This document shows, one piece after another, positions 1 through 6,498 of a stretch of 6,635 nucleotides of DNA. Both the position numbers and the translations under genes were made by a program. Within the stretch, counting starts at the first letter, position 1. The number at the start of each line of letters is the position of its first letter. This DNA comes from Bacteroidota bacterium (lineage in GTDB: Bacteria; Bacteroidota; Bacteroidia; Bacteroidales; VadinHA17): assembly GCA_023430725.1 (NCBI GenBank), contig JAEYZD010000069.1, forward strand, positions 1-6,635, in the 5' to 3' direction. The notes beneath the pieces were generated by a model. That model did no database searches. It saw nothing but the letters and a program-made list of their open reading frames with translations, and was not told the origin of the DNA.

Positions 1-608
1 TGCGCGGCAAGGGGATCAGCGATGAGCGGGTTCTGGAGGCGATGGGCAGGGTGCAGCGCCATCTCTTCATGGATGACGCCTTCCTGAAGCATGCGTACCA
101 GGATAAGGCTTTTCCGATAGCTGCAGGGCAGACAATCTCGCAGCCCTATACGGTTGCCGTCCAGACCATGCTGCTTAATGTCGGCAAAAGGGATAAGGTG
201 CTTGAGATTGGCACCGGCTCGGGATACCAGGCTGCTGTTCTGGCAGAGATGGGGGTAAAGGTCTACAGTATTGAGCGGCAGCGCGAGCTCTACCGCAAGG
301 CACAGCTGATCCTCAATGAGATGGGCTACCGGATCCATTTTTTCCTGGGTGACGGTTATGAAGGTCAGCCGCAGTACGGGCCATATGACGGCATTATCAT
401 TACCGCAGCCACGGCCGAGGTGCCTGAGAAGCTCCTGAAACAGCTGAGGATGGGGGGCAGGCTTGTGGCGCCCCGCGGAGAGCGTGACCTGCAGGTGATG
501 ACTCTTTATGAACGTCGCGGCGAGGATGACTTTGAAATCACCACTCACGGAAACTTTGTATTTGTGCCGATGCTTAAAGGGATAGCAAACAATAACGAAA
601 GAGACTGA
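1..608 (+). CDS. pcm: Protein-L-isoaspartate O-methyltransferase, 5' end cut by window edge
   Basis: This enzyme uses S-adenosylmethionine to methylate L-isoaspartyl residues in aged proteins, starting their repair to aspartate; it is cytoplasmic. The reading frame is open from base 3 (RGKGISDERVLEAM...), so the first Met in frame at 42 is internal and the true start lies to the left, probably only 10-20 residues away given the family length of roughly 210-220. Visible motifs are GQTISQPY (126-149), the family's substrate-side signature; the SAM-binding motif I VLEIGTGSGYQA (198-233); the acidic SERQ-type strand end IERQ just after it; and DGIIIT (387-404), the post-motif-II strand. The C-terminal FVPMLKG also fits the family. 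It is followed four bases later by the metallo-hydrolase gene, so the two are probably co-transcribed. Identification is secure; only the N-terminus is missing. Confidence 0.95.
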   Translation, partial: RGKGISDERVLEAMGRVQRHLFMDDAFLKHAYQDKAFPIAAGQTISQPYTVAVQTMLLNVGKRDKVLEIGTGSGYQAAVLAEMGVKVYSIERQRELYRKAQLILNEMGYRIHFFLGDGYEGQPQYGPYDGIIITAATAEVPEKLLKQLRMGGRLVAPRGERDLQVMTLYERRGEDDFEITTHGNFVFVPMLKGIANNNERD

Positions 609-612
609 CAGT

Positions 613-1248
613 ATGAAGATATTCAGGGCAGTATTCTCTCCCATACAGGTTAACACCTACATAATTACCGGCAATGACCGTGAGTGCATAGTCATAGACT
701 GCGGCTGCTACGGAGAGGAGGAGGAGAAGAGGCTGGAGGAGATGCTGGCTTCACGTGGTCTGACACCTGTGATGCTGCTTGGCACCCACTGTCACCTTGA
801 CCATGTATTTGGCAACCGCTTCATGCTGGAGAGGTACGGTTTGCGGTCATGGTTCCATGAGGGCGACAGACCTAACTATCTAAACGCTCCGAAGCACTCG
901 CTAATGTTCGGCCTCTCGATGGAGCCGCCGCCGGATCCGGCAGGGTATCTTACTGACGGCCAGGAGGTCACGGCGGCAGGGGTAACTCTGAAGGTTGTTG
1001 CCGTTCCCGGGCATTCGCCGGGAGGTATCGCCCTGTGGTCGGAGGCTGACAGTGTTGTGTTTACAGGTGATGCCCTGTTCGCGGGAAGCGTAGGCAGATC
1101 GGACCTTCCGGGCGGTGATCATGAGCAGCTGATTGAGAACATCCGTGAGAGGCTCTTCACGCTGCCGGCTGAAACGGTGGCTTATCCCGGCCACGGTCCG
1201 GAGACAACCATACGGCAGGAGATGGAAACCAACCCCTTTTTCTCCTGA
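613..1248 (+). CDS. Metallo-beta-lactamase-fold hydrolase, glyoxalase-II-like
   Basis: A 211-residue soluble hydrolase of the metallo-beta-lactamase superfamily, in the short glyoxalase-II-like (YcbL/GloB-related) group. The binuclear metal site is fully visible: THCHLDH at residues 58-64 (ligands H59, H61, D63, H64), H134 in PGHSPGG, D153 in TGDALF, and H194 in YPGHGPETTI. GRSDLPGG (161-168) is also typical of this group. No signal peptide or membrane segment is seen, so it is probably cytoplasmic. It is too short to have the full C-terminal helical glutathione-binding domain of classical glyoxalase II, so S-lactoylglutathione should not be assumed as substrate; another thioester or related ester is possible. 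The ATG at 613 is four bases after the pcm stop and gives the family's usual N-terminus. No clear Shine-Dalgarno precedes it. Fold is certain, substrate unknown. Confidence 0.92.
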   Translation: MKIFRAVFSPIQVNTYIITGNDRECIVIDCGCYGEEEEKRLEEMLASRGLTPVMLLGTHCHLDHVFGNRFMLERYGLRSWFHEGDRPNYLNAPKHSLMFGLSMEPPPDPAGYLTDGQEVTAAGVTLKVVAVPGHSPGGIALWSEADSVVFTGDALFAGSVGRSDLPGGDHEQLIENIRERLFTLPAETVAYPGHGPETTIRQEMETNPFFS

Positions 1249-1269
1249 AACATGATGAATATGCTTTTT

Positions 1270-1296
1270 TTTGTTCTTCGCTTTATGCTAATTTCG
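1270..1296 (+). promoter_or_regulatory. Weak Bacteroidota-type promoter candidate for gcvP
   Basis: TAATTTCG at 1289-1296 matches the Bacteroidota -7 consensus TAnnTTTG at all but one fixed position, and TTTG at 1270-1273 could be a -33 element. The spacing of 15 bases is shorter than the usual 17-23, so this is only a candidate. A start site about six bases downstream would leave a leader of roughly 30 bases before the gcvP ATG at 1334. The rest of this 85-base gap is AT-rich with a run of eight T at 1265-1272 and holds no recognisable riboswitch. The leader just before the ATG is A-rich and lacks a Shine-Dalgarno sequence. Confidence 0.25.
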
Positions 1297-1333
1297 CCCT
1301 GACCTCTGAAGAGAAAATTTAACCAATCACAAT

Positions 1334-4222
1334 ATGACATCAGATCGTTTTGTTAACCGTCACATCGGTCCGCGCGACAGCGATGCAGCGGAGATGTGCA
1401 AAGCCATTGGCGTTGACTCGCCCGAACAGCTTATTGACCAGACAGTGCCGGCATCAATCAGGCTGAGCAAGCCACTGAATCTGCCTCCGGCAATGACCGA
1501 ATATGAGTACATCGGGCATATCAGGGATCTTGGCAAGCGCAACAAGCTGTTCCGCTCGTTCATCGGTCAGGGTTACTATGGCGTGGCAACGCTGCCGGTA
1601 ATAGTACGCAACGTACTCGAGAACCCGGCATGGTATACCTCATATACTCCATACCAGGCGGAGATCTCGCAGGGGAGGCTTGAGGCGCTGCTGAATTTCC
1701 AGACTATGGTCTCGAGCCTTACGGCGATGGATATTGCCAACGCATCGCTGCTGGATGAGTCGACGGCTGCCGCCGAAGCGATGATCATGATGTACAATGC
1801 ACGGCCACGCGATAAGGCGAAAGCCGGAGCAAACCTGTTCCTGGTTGACAATTCGGTATTCAAGCAGACGAAGGATGTGCTTATCACGCGCGCCGCACCG
1901 CTGGATATAGACATCCAGTTCGTTGATTATAAATTGATTGAGCCTGATGCGAGGCTCTTCGGAGTGCTGGTGCAGTATCCTGCTGCCTGCGGTGAGATAC
2001 GTGATTACCGCGAGCTTGTTGAGAAGGTTCACGGTGCCGGAGCGCTTGTGGCCGTCGGCGCTGACCTGATGAGCCTGACACTGCTTACTCCTCCGGGAGA
2101 ATGGGGTGCTGATATTGTTTACGGGGTAAACCAGCGTTTCGGTCTCCCGATGAGTTATGGCGGTCCCCACGCGGGCTTCTTCGCCACGAGGGACGAGATG
2201 AAACGTAACATGCCGGGCCGTCTTATCGGTGTTTCGGTAGATGTGCACGGAAACCAGGCGCTGCGTATGGCGCTGCAGACGCGCGAGCAGCATATCAAGC
2301 GGGAGCGGGCCACCTCGAATATCTGCACTGCGCAGGCTCTGCTGGCAACCATGTCAGGGATGTACGCCCAGTACCACGGTCCGGAAGGGCTGAAGAGCAT
2401 AGCCCGTCATATATTCTCGTCGGCATGTACGCTGGCCGGGGCGCTGAAGAAGCTGGGATACACAATAAAGCATGAGCAGTTCTTTGATACAATAAGGGTG
2501 CAGGCGGTCACCGGTGTGACTGCGGACATGATTCAGAAGATTGCCCTCAGCCGGGGCATAAACCTCTGGTACCCGTGCGCCAACTGCGCGGTTATCAGCA
2601 CTGATGAGGTGACGACACTGAAGGAGATTAATGAGATTGTCGGGATCTTCGCCGAGGCGGCAGGGAAGAAGGCCGAGGAGGTTACTTCGCTCTGCGACTG
2701 CTTCTGCATCGACGAAAAATTCCACCGCAAGTCGGCGTTCCTGCAGGAGCGTACCTTCAACACCTATCACAGCGAGACCGACATGATGCGTTACATCAAG
2801 ATGCTGGAACGCAAGGACTTCTCGCTTGCAAACGGCATGATTCCGCTGGGATCGTGCACCATGAAGCTCAACCCGGCTGCCTCGATGTTTGCCATGAGCT
2901 GGCCGGAGTTTGGTGGCATTCATCCGTTTGTTCCGGCTGACCAGGCCGAAGGATACCATAAGGTGATGGAGGAGCTTGGCGAGGCTCTGAAGGAGATCAC
3001 CGGTTTTGATGCCGTATCATTCCAGCCCAACTCGGGTGCAGCAGGTGAGTATGCAGGACTGATGGTGATCAGGGAGTATCATATCAGCCGCAATGAGGGG
3101 CACCGTGATGTCTCGCTGATTCCTTCGTCAGCTCACGGCACCAACCCTGCCAGCGCCGCCATGGCCGGCATGAAGGTGGTGGTTGTGGAGTGCGACGAGA
3201 ACGGCAACATAAGCGTTGAGGACCTGAAGAAAAAGGCGGTTGAGCACCGTGACAATCTCAGCTCTGCAATGATAACCTATCCGTCAACGCATGGCGTTTT
3301 TGAGGAGGCTATCGTGGAAATGATAAAGATCGTGCATGAGAACGGCGGTTTGGTTTATATGGACGGCGCCAACATGAACGCCCAGGTGGGGCTGACAAGT
3401 CCCGGCTTTATCGGGGCTGACGTGTGCCACCTCAACCTGCACAAGACATTTGCCATACCTCACGGTGGTGGCGGTCCGGGCATGGGGCCAATCCTATGCA
3501 ACAACAAGCTGGCTGAGTTCCTGCCGTCGCACCCGGTGGTGAAGGCCGGTGGCAGCCACGGCATAACCGCGGTTGCCGGCGCACCCTTCGGAAGTGCTCA
3601 TGTCCTGACAATCAGTCACGCCTATGTGATGATGCTGGGTGCTGAAGGCCTGACAAAGTCGACGGTATTTGCAATGCTCAATGCCAACTACATCTCCGCA
3701 AAGCTCAGCGGGATGTACAAGGTGCTCTATACCGGTGCCCACGGAAGATGCGCCCATGAGATGATACTCGATTGCAGGGGATTCAAGGATTCGGGAGTGG
3801 ATGAGTCGGACATCGCCAAGAGGCTGATGGACTACGGGTTCCACGCCCCGACGCTCTCTTTCCCGGTTCACGGCACACTGATGGTTGAACCCACAGAGTC
3901 CGAGCCTAAGGCTGAACTGGACAGGTTCATTGATGCCATGAAGAGCATCTGGAGGGAGATAGACGAGGTCCGGAAGGGTGAAGCTGACAAGGCGGATAAT
4001 GTGCTTAAGAATGCACCTCATACTGCTGCTGCGGTGATCTCCGACGGCTGGAAGCATGTCTATCCGCGTGAGAAGGCAGCGTTCCCGCTGCCGTGGGTTG
4101 TAGAGAACAAGTTCTGGCCTACAGTTGGCAGGGTTGATAACGGTTACGGCGACCGTAACCTGGTCTGCACCTGCGCACCGATTGACTCCTACAGGTTTGA
4201 GACCCTGGAGGGCAGGCAATAG
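1334..4222 (+). CDS. gcvP: Glycine dehydrogenase (decarboxylating), P protein of the glycine cleavage system
   Basis: The 962-residue protein decarboxylates glycine with pyridoxal phosphate and passes the aminomethyl group to the lipoyl arm of H protein; it is cytoplasmic. It is the fused single-chain type, with both the P1 and P2 halves kept as separate subunits in some bacteria. The N-terminal half has GYYGVATLPVIVRNVLENP, the REQHIKRERA segment from residue 317 and NICTAQ. The C-terminal half has GSCTMKLN (506-513), SSAHGTNP (598-605) and HLNLHKTF, where K704 is the PLP-binding lysine, followed by the Gly-rich IPHGGGGPGMGP. Length matches the family and no frameshift is seen. ATG at 1334 gives the usual ...RFVNRHIGP start. 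The last residues run into an intergenic repeat that supplies the TAG stop. Five cysteines (C415, C418, C454, C456, C458) crowd the linker between halves. gcvT, gcvH and lpd are not nearby. Confidence 0.97.
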   Translation: MTSDRFVNRHIGPRDSDAAEMCKAIGVDSPEQLIDQTVPASIRLSKPLNLPPAMTEYEYIGHIRDLGKRNKLFRSFIGQGYYGVATLPVIVRNVLENPAWYTSYTPYQAEISQGRLEALLNFQTMVSSLTAMDIANASLLDESTAAAEAMIMMYNARPRDKAKAGANLFLVDNSVFKQTKDVLITRAAPLDIDIQFVDYKLIEPDARLFGVLVQYPAACGEIRDYRELVEKVHGAGALVAVGADLMSLTLLTPPGEWGADIVYGVNQRFGLPMSYGGPHAGFFATRDEMKRNMPGRLIGVSVDVHGNQALRMALQTREQHIKRERATSNICTAQALLATMSGMYAQYHGPEGLKSIARHIFSSACTLAGALKKLGYTIKHEQFFDTIRVQAVTGVTADMIQKIALSRGINLWYPCANCAVISTDEVTTLKEINEIVGIFAEAAGKKAEEVTSLCDCFCIDEKFHRKSAFLQERTFNTYHSETDMMRYIKMLERKDFSLANGMIPLGSCTMKLNPAASMFAMSWPEFGGIHPFVPADQAEGYHKVMEELGEALKEITGFDAVSFQPNSGAAGEYAGLMVIREYHISRNEGHRDVSLIPSSAHGTNPASAAMAGMKVVVVECDENGNISVEDLKKKAVEHRDNLSSAMITYPSTHGVFEEAIVEMIKIVHENGGLVYMDGANMNAQVGLTSPGFIGADVCHLNLHKTFAIPHGGGGPGMGPILCNNKLAEFLPSHPVVKAGGSHGITAVAGAPFGSAHVLTISHAYVMMLGAEGLTKSTVFAMLNANYISAKLSGMYKVLYTGAHGRCAHEMILDCRGFKDSGVDESDIAKRLMDYGFHAPTLSFPVHGTLMVEPTESEPKAELDRFIDAMKSIWREIDEVRKGEADKADNVLKNAPHTAAAVISDGWKHVYPREKAAFPLPWVVENKFWPTVGRVDNGYGDRNLVCTCAPIDSYRFETLEGRQ

Positions 4223-4303
4223 GCAGCTGGCAAAAGTGTTGGCAATGCATCAGTCAACTGCATGATTGGCAGCAGATTCACTACTGCCCATTGCCTATTG
4301 CCT
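4214..4303. terminator. Inverted repeat between convergent gcvP and ddl, possible bidirectional terminator or RNA-end structure
   Basis: AGGCAATAGGCA (4214-4225) is the perfect reverse complement of TGCCTATTGCCT (4292-4303): 12 pairs around a 66-base loop. Because the right arm is repetitive, a second register also pairs: 4215-4226 with 4284-4295, with one mismatch. A smaller hairpin, ATGCA/TGCAT (4245-4249 with 4259-4263), sits inside the loop. The position between converging genes fits a shared 3'-end structure that could stop or stabilise both transcripts. No T-run follows either arm and the loop is long, so a classical intrinsic terminator is not shown; the structure is seen, the function is inferred. 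Confidence 0.35.
4216..4236 (+). repeat. Degenerate heptamer repeat, left arm (GCAATAG-type)
   Basis: Three consecutive 7-base units, GCAATAG, GCAGCTG and GCAAAAG, overlap the end of gcvP and the start of the gap. The first unit is the exact reverse complement of the CTATTGC unit in the right cluster at 4281-4308. The TAG stop of gcvP is the last three bases of the first unit, so the repeat seems to provide the gene's terminus. The second and third units are diverged, so their assignment is less sure than the first. Confidence 0.5.
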
Positions 4304-4308
4304 ATTCC
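4281..4308 (+). repeat. Degenerate heptamer repeat, right arm (CTATTGC-type)
   Basis: Four consecutive 7-base units, CTACTGC, CCATTGC, CTATTGC and CTATTCC, each within one or two bases of CTATTGC, lie directly against the ddl stop codon (complement of 4310-4312). Short tandem heptamers of this look occur in intergenic DNA of various bacteria (the short tandemly repeated repeats of cyanobacteria are one described type); from memory similar ones appear in Bacteroidota. With the left arm they form an inverted pair across the gcvP/ddl gap. Confidence 0.65.
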
Positions 4309-4309
4309 C

Positions 4310-5278
4310 TCAGAAAAGATCTTCAATCACCATCGAGTAGAGGTCTGTCTGGCTGATGCCGAACACCGCTGCCTGCTGCGGGATGATGCTCTCGGGAGTC
4401 ATGCCCGGGATTGTGTTGATCTCCAGGAACTGAGGGCCATCTTCCGTGACTATGAAATCGACCCTCACAATGCCACTGCATCCCAGTATATCATAAATCT
4501 CCGAAGAGAGCTCCTGTATCCTTGAAGTGACCTCCTCCGGCATCCTGGCAGGAGTGATCTCGTCAGAGAGCCCCTGTGTGTATTTGGCTTCATAATCAAA
4601 GAATTCCTTCTTTGGTACCACCTCGGTCACCGGCATGATGATTTTTTTCTGAGCCGTTTTGACTACACCGCATGCCACCTCGGTACCTTTCATGAATGAC
4701 TCGACAAGCACCTCGTGGCCTTCGGCGAATGCCTTCTCCACAGCGCTGCCGAAATCAGCCACCTCCTTTACCTTGGTTACGCCGAAGCTTGATCCGCTGG
4801 CGTTTGGCTTCACGAAACACGGGAGTCCGATCTGGTTGACAATGGCGGCGGCGTCATACTGCTGACCTTTCCTGATAAGTAGACCGCCGGTCATCGGGAT
4901 GCCGTACTCGTTCAGATAGAGCTTGCATGCCTGTTTGTTGAATGTCAGGGCAGAGACAAATGCATCGCAGCTGGTATAAGGTATGCCTGTCATGTCAAAG
5001 TAACCCTGCAGAAGACCATTCTCGCCGGGATTCCCGTGAATGGAGATGAAAGCTGCATCGAACCTCACGCGCTGATCATCGAGAACCAGTGTGAAATCGT
5101 TCTTGTCAATCCTGAAGAGGCGCCCTTTCGGGTCCTCCCAATACCATTCGGTGCCTTTGATATTGATGATGTATGTTTCGTATTTCCCTTTCAGTGCGGC
5201 TGCAACTCCCTGGGCGCTGCGGACGGATACGGGATACTCGGAGGAGTTTCCTCCTGCAACTATGGCAATGGTTCTCAT
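4310..5278 (-). CDS. ddl: D-alanine--D-alanine ligase
   Basis: This ATP-grasp enzyme joins two D-alanines in the cytoplasm to make the dipeptide added to UDP-MurNAc-tripeptide during peptidoglycan synthesis. Numbering from the ATG at 5278 (322 residues): GGNSSEYPVS (9-18) with the N-terminal substrate-side Glu14; HGNPGENG (81-88); the ATP-binding VKPNASGSSFGV (156-167); FFDYEAKYTQG (226-236), where the Lys-Tyr pair is the one expected of D-Ala-D-Ala rather than D-Ala-D-Lac ligases; RVDF (272-275) and the metal-binding LEINTIPGMT (285-294). An in-frame ATG at 5299 would add MCKILPV, but it falls inside the palindrome and the -7 box, while 5278 begins MRTIAIVAGG as the family does, so 5278 is preferred. 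The gene stands alone on the minus strand, convergent with gcvP and divergent from lemA, and not in a mur/fts cluster. No missing catalytic residue is seen. Confidence 0.95.
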   Translation of the reverse strand: MRTIAIVAGGNSSEYPVSVRSAQGVAAALKGKYETYIINIKGTEWYWEDPKGRLFRIDKNDFTLVLDDQRVRFDAAFISIHGNPGENGLLQGYFDMTGIPYTSCDAFVSALTFNKQACKLYLNEYGIPMTGGLLIRKGQQYDAAAIVNQIGLPCFVKPNASGSSFGVTKVKEVADFGSAVEKAFAEGHEVLVESFMKGTEVACGVVKTAQKKIIMPVTEVVPKKEFFDYEAKYTQGLSDEITPARMPEEVTSRIQELSSEIYDILGCSGIVRVDFIVTEDGPQFLEINTIPGMTPESIIPQQAAVFGISQTDLYSMVIEDLF

Positions 5279-5287
5279 GACAGGTAA

Positions 5288-5303
5288 AATTTTGCACAAA
5301 ATT
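5288..5303. promoter_or_regulatory. 16-bp palindrome AATTTTG-CA-CAAAATT over the ddl -7 box
   Basis: Two perfect 7-base inverted arms (5288-5294 and 5297-5303) are separated by two bases. The right arm overlaps the ddl -7 box on the minus strand, and the left arm is part of AAATTTTG (5287-5294), one base from a TAnnTTTG box on the plus strand. A dimeric regulator could bind here, or the symmetry may simply come from opposed promoter-like boxes in AT-rich DNA. The palindrome is seen; an operator role is inferred. Confidence 0.3.
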
Positions 5304-5304
5304 A
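5297..5304 (-). promoter_or_regulatory. Putative ddl promoter, -7 box TAATTTTG
   Basis: Read on the minus strand, TAATTTTG is a perfect match to the Bacteroidota -7 consensus TAnnTTTG and ends 18 bases before the chosen ddl ATG. No convincing TTG at -33 is present 17-23 bases upstream (the stretch reads TCCTGCTCAC), so this rests on the -7 box and position alone. It implies a very short leader of about a dozen bases, and supports the 5278 start over 5299, which lies within the box. Confidence 0.45.
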
Positions 5305-5381
5305 CGGTTTTTCGATTTGCGGTGAGCAGGAAACAGAAAAAACAATCCGGCGATGCAGCAGAGCCGCTTAATAAAACGTCA

Positions 5382-5408
5382 TTGCGAGTGATAATTTCAT
5401 TATTTTTG
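5382..5408 (+). promoter_or_regulatory. Putative promoter of the lemA-TPM operon
   Basis: TATTTTTG at 5401-5408 matches TAnnTTTG perfectly and TTG at 5382-5384 can serve as the -33 element with a 16-base spacer, one short of the usual 17-23. A start about six bases past the box leaves a leader of about 18-20 A-rich bases before the lemA ATG at 5433, the AT-rich leader type expected in Bacteroidota. This is the best promoter in the window. Confidence 0.55.
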
Positions 5409-5432
5409 ACATCAAATCAAACAGAAAGAAAA

Positions 5433-6032
5433 ATGAAAAAAGGTATTAGCGGACTTGTGATTCTTGTCATTATCGTTGTGGTTCTGCTCCTGGTAGTATC
5501 CTGGGGTGTAGGCATTTACAACAAGATAGTTCCCCTTAATGAGAAGGTTGCTACAGAATGGAGCAACGTCGAGACCCAGTATCAGAGGCGGGCCGACCTG
5601 ATTCCCAACTTCGTGAACACTGTAAAGGGTGCTGCCGAGTTCGAGCAGGAGACTCTCACGAGGGTCATCGAGGCCAGGGCCAAGGCCACCTCGGTCACCG
5701 TTGATCCTTCAAATATTACTCCGGAGCAGCTTCAGCAGTTCCAGGCTGCGCAGGGCGAAGTAAGCTCTGCACTGCAGCGCCTTATGGTAGTTGTGGAGAG
5801 GTATCCCGAACTGAAGGCCACGCAGAATTTCCGTGATCTGCAGGTGGAACTCGAAGGTACCGAGAACAGGATCGCTGTTGCGAGGAACAACTTCAACGAC
5901 GCCGCAAGGGTTTACAATACGTTTATCAAACAATTCCCGAACAACCTGATTGCTTCGTTCACGAAGTTCAATGACAGGCCTTACTTTGAAGCCCAGGAGG
6001 GAACTGAGGTAGCTCCGAAGGTGGAGTTCTGA
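5433..6032 (+). CDS. lemA: LemA family membrane-anchored protein
   Basis: A 199-residue protein with a single N-terminal membrane segment (about residues 7-28, after MKKG) and a long helical body, the standard LemA plan. Family signatures are present: YNKIVPLNEKVATEWSNVE (29-47), QYQRRADLIPNFVNTVKG (49-66), the RVIEARAKAT helix (77-86), and LQVELEGTENRIAVARNNFN (136-155) with the DAARVYNTFIKQFP tail. The anchor suggests one pass through the inner membrane. Its molecular function is not established, and the name should not be read as the Pseudomonas LemA/GacS kinase. ATG at 5433 is chosen because it opens with Lys-Lys and then the hydrophobic helix, and it sits just after a good promoter and A-rich leader; the frame is open further upstream but that stretch crosses the ddl promoter region. 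It heads an operon with two TPM-domain genes, a known recurring partnership. Confidence 0.93.
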   Translation: MKKGISGLVILVIIVVVLLLVVSWGVGIYNKIVPLNEKVATEWSNVETQYQRRADLIPNFVNTVKGAAEFEQETLTRVIEARAKATSVTVDPSNITPEQLQQFQAAQGEVSSALQRLMVVVERYPELKATQNFRDLQVELEGTENRIAVARNNFNDAARVYNTFIKQFPNNLIASFTKFNDRPYFEAQEGTEVAPKVEF

Positions 6033-6042
6033 TGACCGGCTG

Positions 6043-6498
6043 ATGAAAGCTTCAACATTCTTTACTCCCGAACAGCAGGAGGCCATAATCAGGGCTATTG
6101 CTGAAGCCGAGCATGCCACCTCAGGTGAGATACGTGTGCACATCGAGACATCATGCAAGGTGAATGTACTCGATGAGGCGGCCTGGCTCTTCCGGAAGGT
6201 GGGGATGCATAAAACGGCAGACCGCAATGGAGTCCTCATTTACCTGGCCCTTAAGGAACGCAGTTTCGCCATTATAGGGGACTCGGGAATAAATGCGGTT
6301 GTGCCCGTTGGATTCTGGGACTGCATTCGTGATCAGATGAAGCAGCGCTTCAGCGAAGGTTTATTCGCTGAAGGGCTTGTTGAAGGTGTGAAGATGGCCG
6401 GAGAAAAGCTCCGGGAGTACTTCCCGAGATCGAAGAATGACGTCAATGAGCTGTCTGATGCCATCTCGTTTGACAATGATGAAACCGTGACAGGATGA
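6043..6498 (+). CDS. TPM-domain protein without signal peptide
   Basis: A 151-residue protein made essentially of one TPM domain (the fold named after TLP18.3, Psb32 and MOLO-1). Recognisable parts are TSGEIRVHIE (26-35), the TADRNGVLIYLALKERSFAI stretch (58-77) followed by IGDSGIN (78-84), and the C-terminal EGLVEGVKMAGEKLREYFP (110-128). There is no signal peptide and no hydrophobic segment, so it should be cytoplasmic, unlike the next gene's product. Family members have been linked to phosphatase activity in plants and to membrane-protein assembly or repair, but the function of this bacterial type is unknown. The last 20 residues are acidic and probably disordered. It begins 10 bases after lemA, through a three-codon mini-frame (ATG ACC GGC TGA, 6032-6043) that overlaps both neighbours, and ends in a 4-base ATGA overlap with the next gene, so translation is likely coupled. 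Confidence 0.88.
   Translation: MKASTFFTPEQQEAIIRAIAEAEHATSGEIRVHIETSCKVNVLDEAAWLFRKVGMHKTADRNGVLIYLALKERSFAIIGDSGINAVVPVGFWDCIRDQMKQRFSEGLFAEGLVEGVKMAGEKLREYFPRSKNDVNELSDAISFDNDETVTG

Noticed and set aside
901..1194. Minus-strand frame opposite the metallo-hydrolase
   Set aside because: It is a shadow of a gene whose metal-binding motifs are intact; no independent support.
1216..1272. Terminator after the metallo-hydrolase: CAGGAGA/TCTCCTG stem (1216-1222 with 1241-1247) and T-run at 1265-1272
   Set aside because: The stem lies within the coding end, has an 18-base loop, and the T-run begins 17 bases after it, so it does not form a standard intrinsic terminator.
1249..1333. Glycine riboswitch upstream of gcvP
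   Set aside because: The 85-base gap is too short for the aptamer, is AT-rich, and shows none of the conserved paired purine-rich core.
1640..2959. Long minus-strand reading frames opposite gcvP (for example 1640-2293 and 2354-2959)
   Set aside because: They are antisense to a certain gene, have no recognisable motifs or start context, and their composition (Arg, His, Ser, Cys-rich) is typical of shadows of a GC-rich coding strand.
3494..4219. 241-codon minus-strand frame over the gcvP 3' end
   Set aside because: It overlaps the conserved PLP-binding half and C-terminus of GcvP, and the translation shows no domain or family pattern.
4262..4525. Plus-strand frame starting in the gcvP/ddl gap
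   Set aside because: It is mostly antisense to the conserved C-terminal part of ddl, begins inside the repeat region, and resembles no known protein.
5376..5388. ACGTCATTGCGAG, resembling the beginning of a dispersed intergenic repeat (GTCATTGCGAG...) known from many genomes
   Set aside because: Only about a dozen bases match and the following sequence does not continue the pattern; a single short match is not enough to call a repeat.
5091..5432. Extending lemA upstream to an ATG at 5091
   Set aside because: The extra 114 codons lie antisense to ddl and cross both promoter candidates; LemA proteins begin with a short basic stretch and a membrane helix, exactly what the ATG at 5433 gives.
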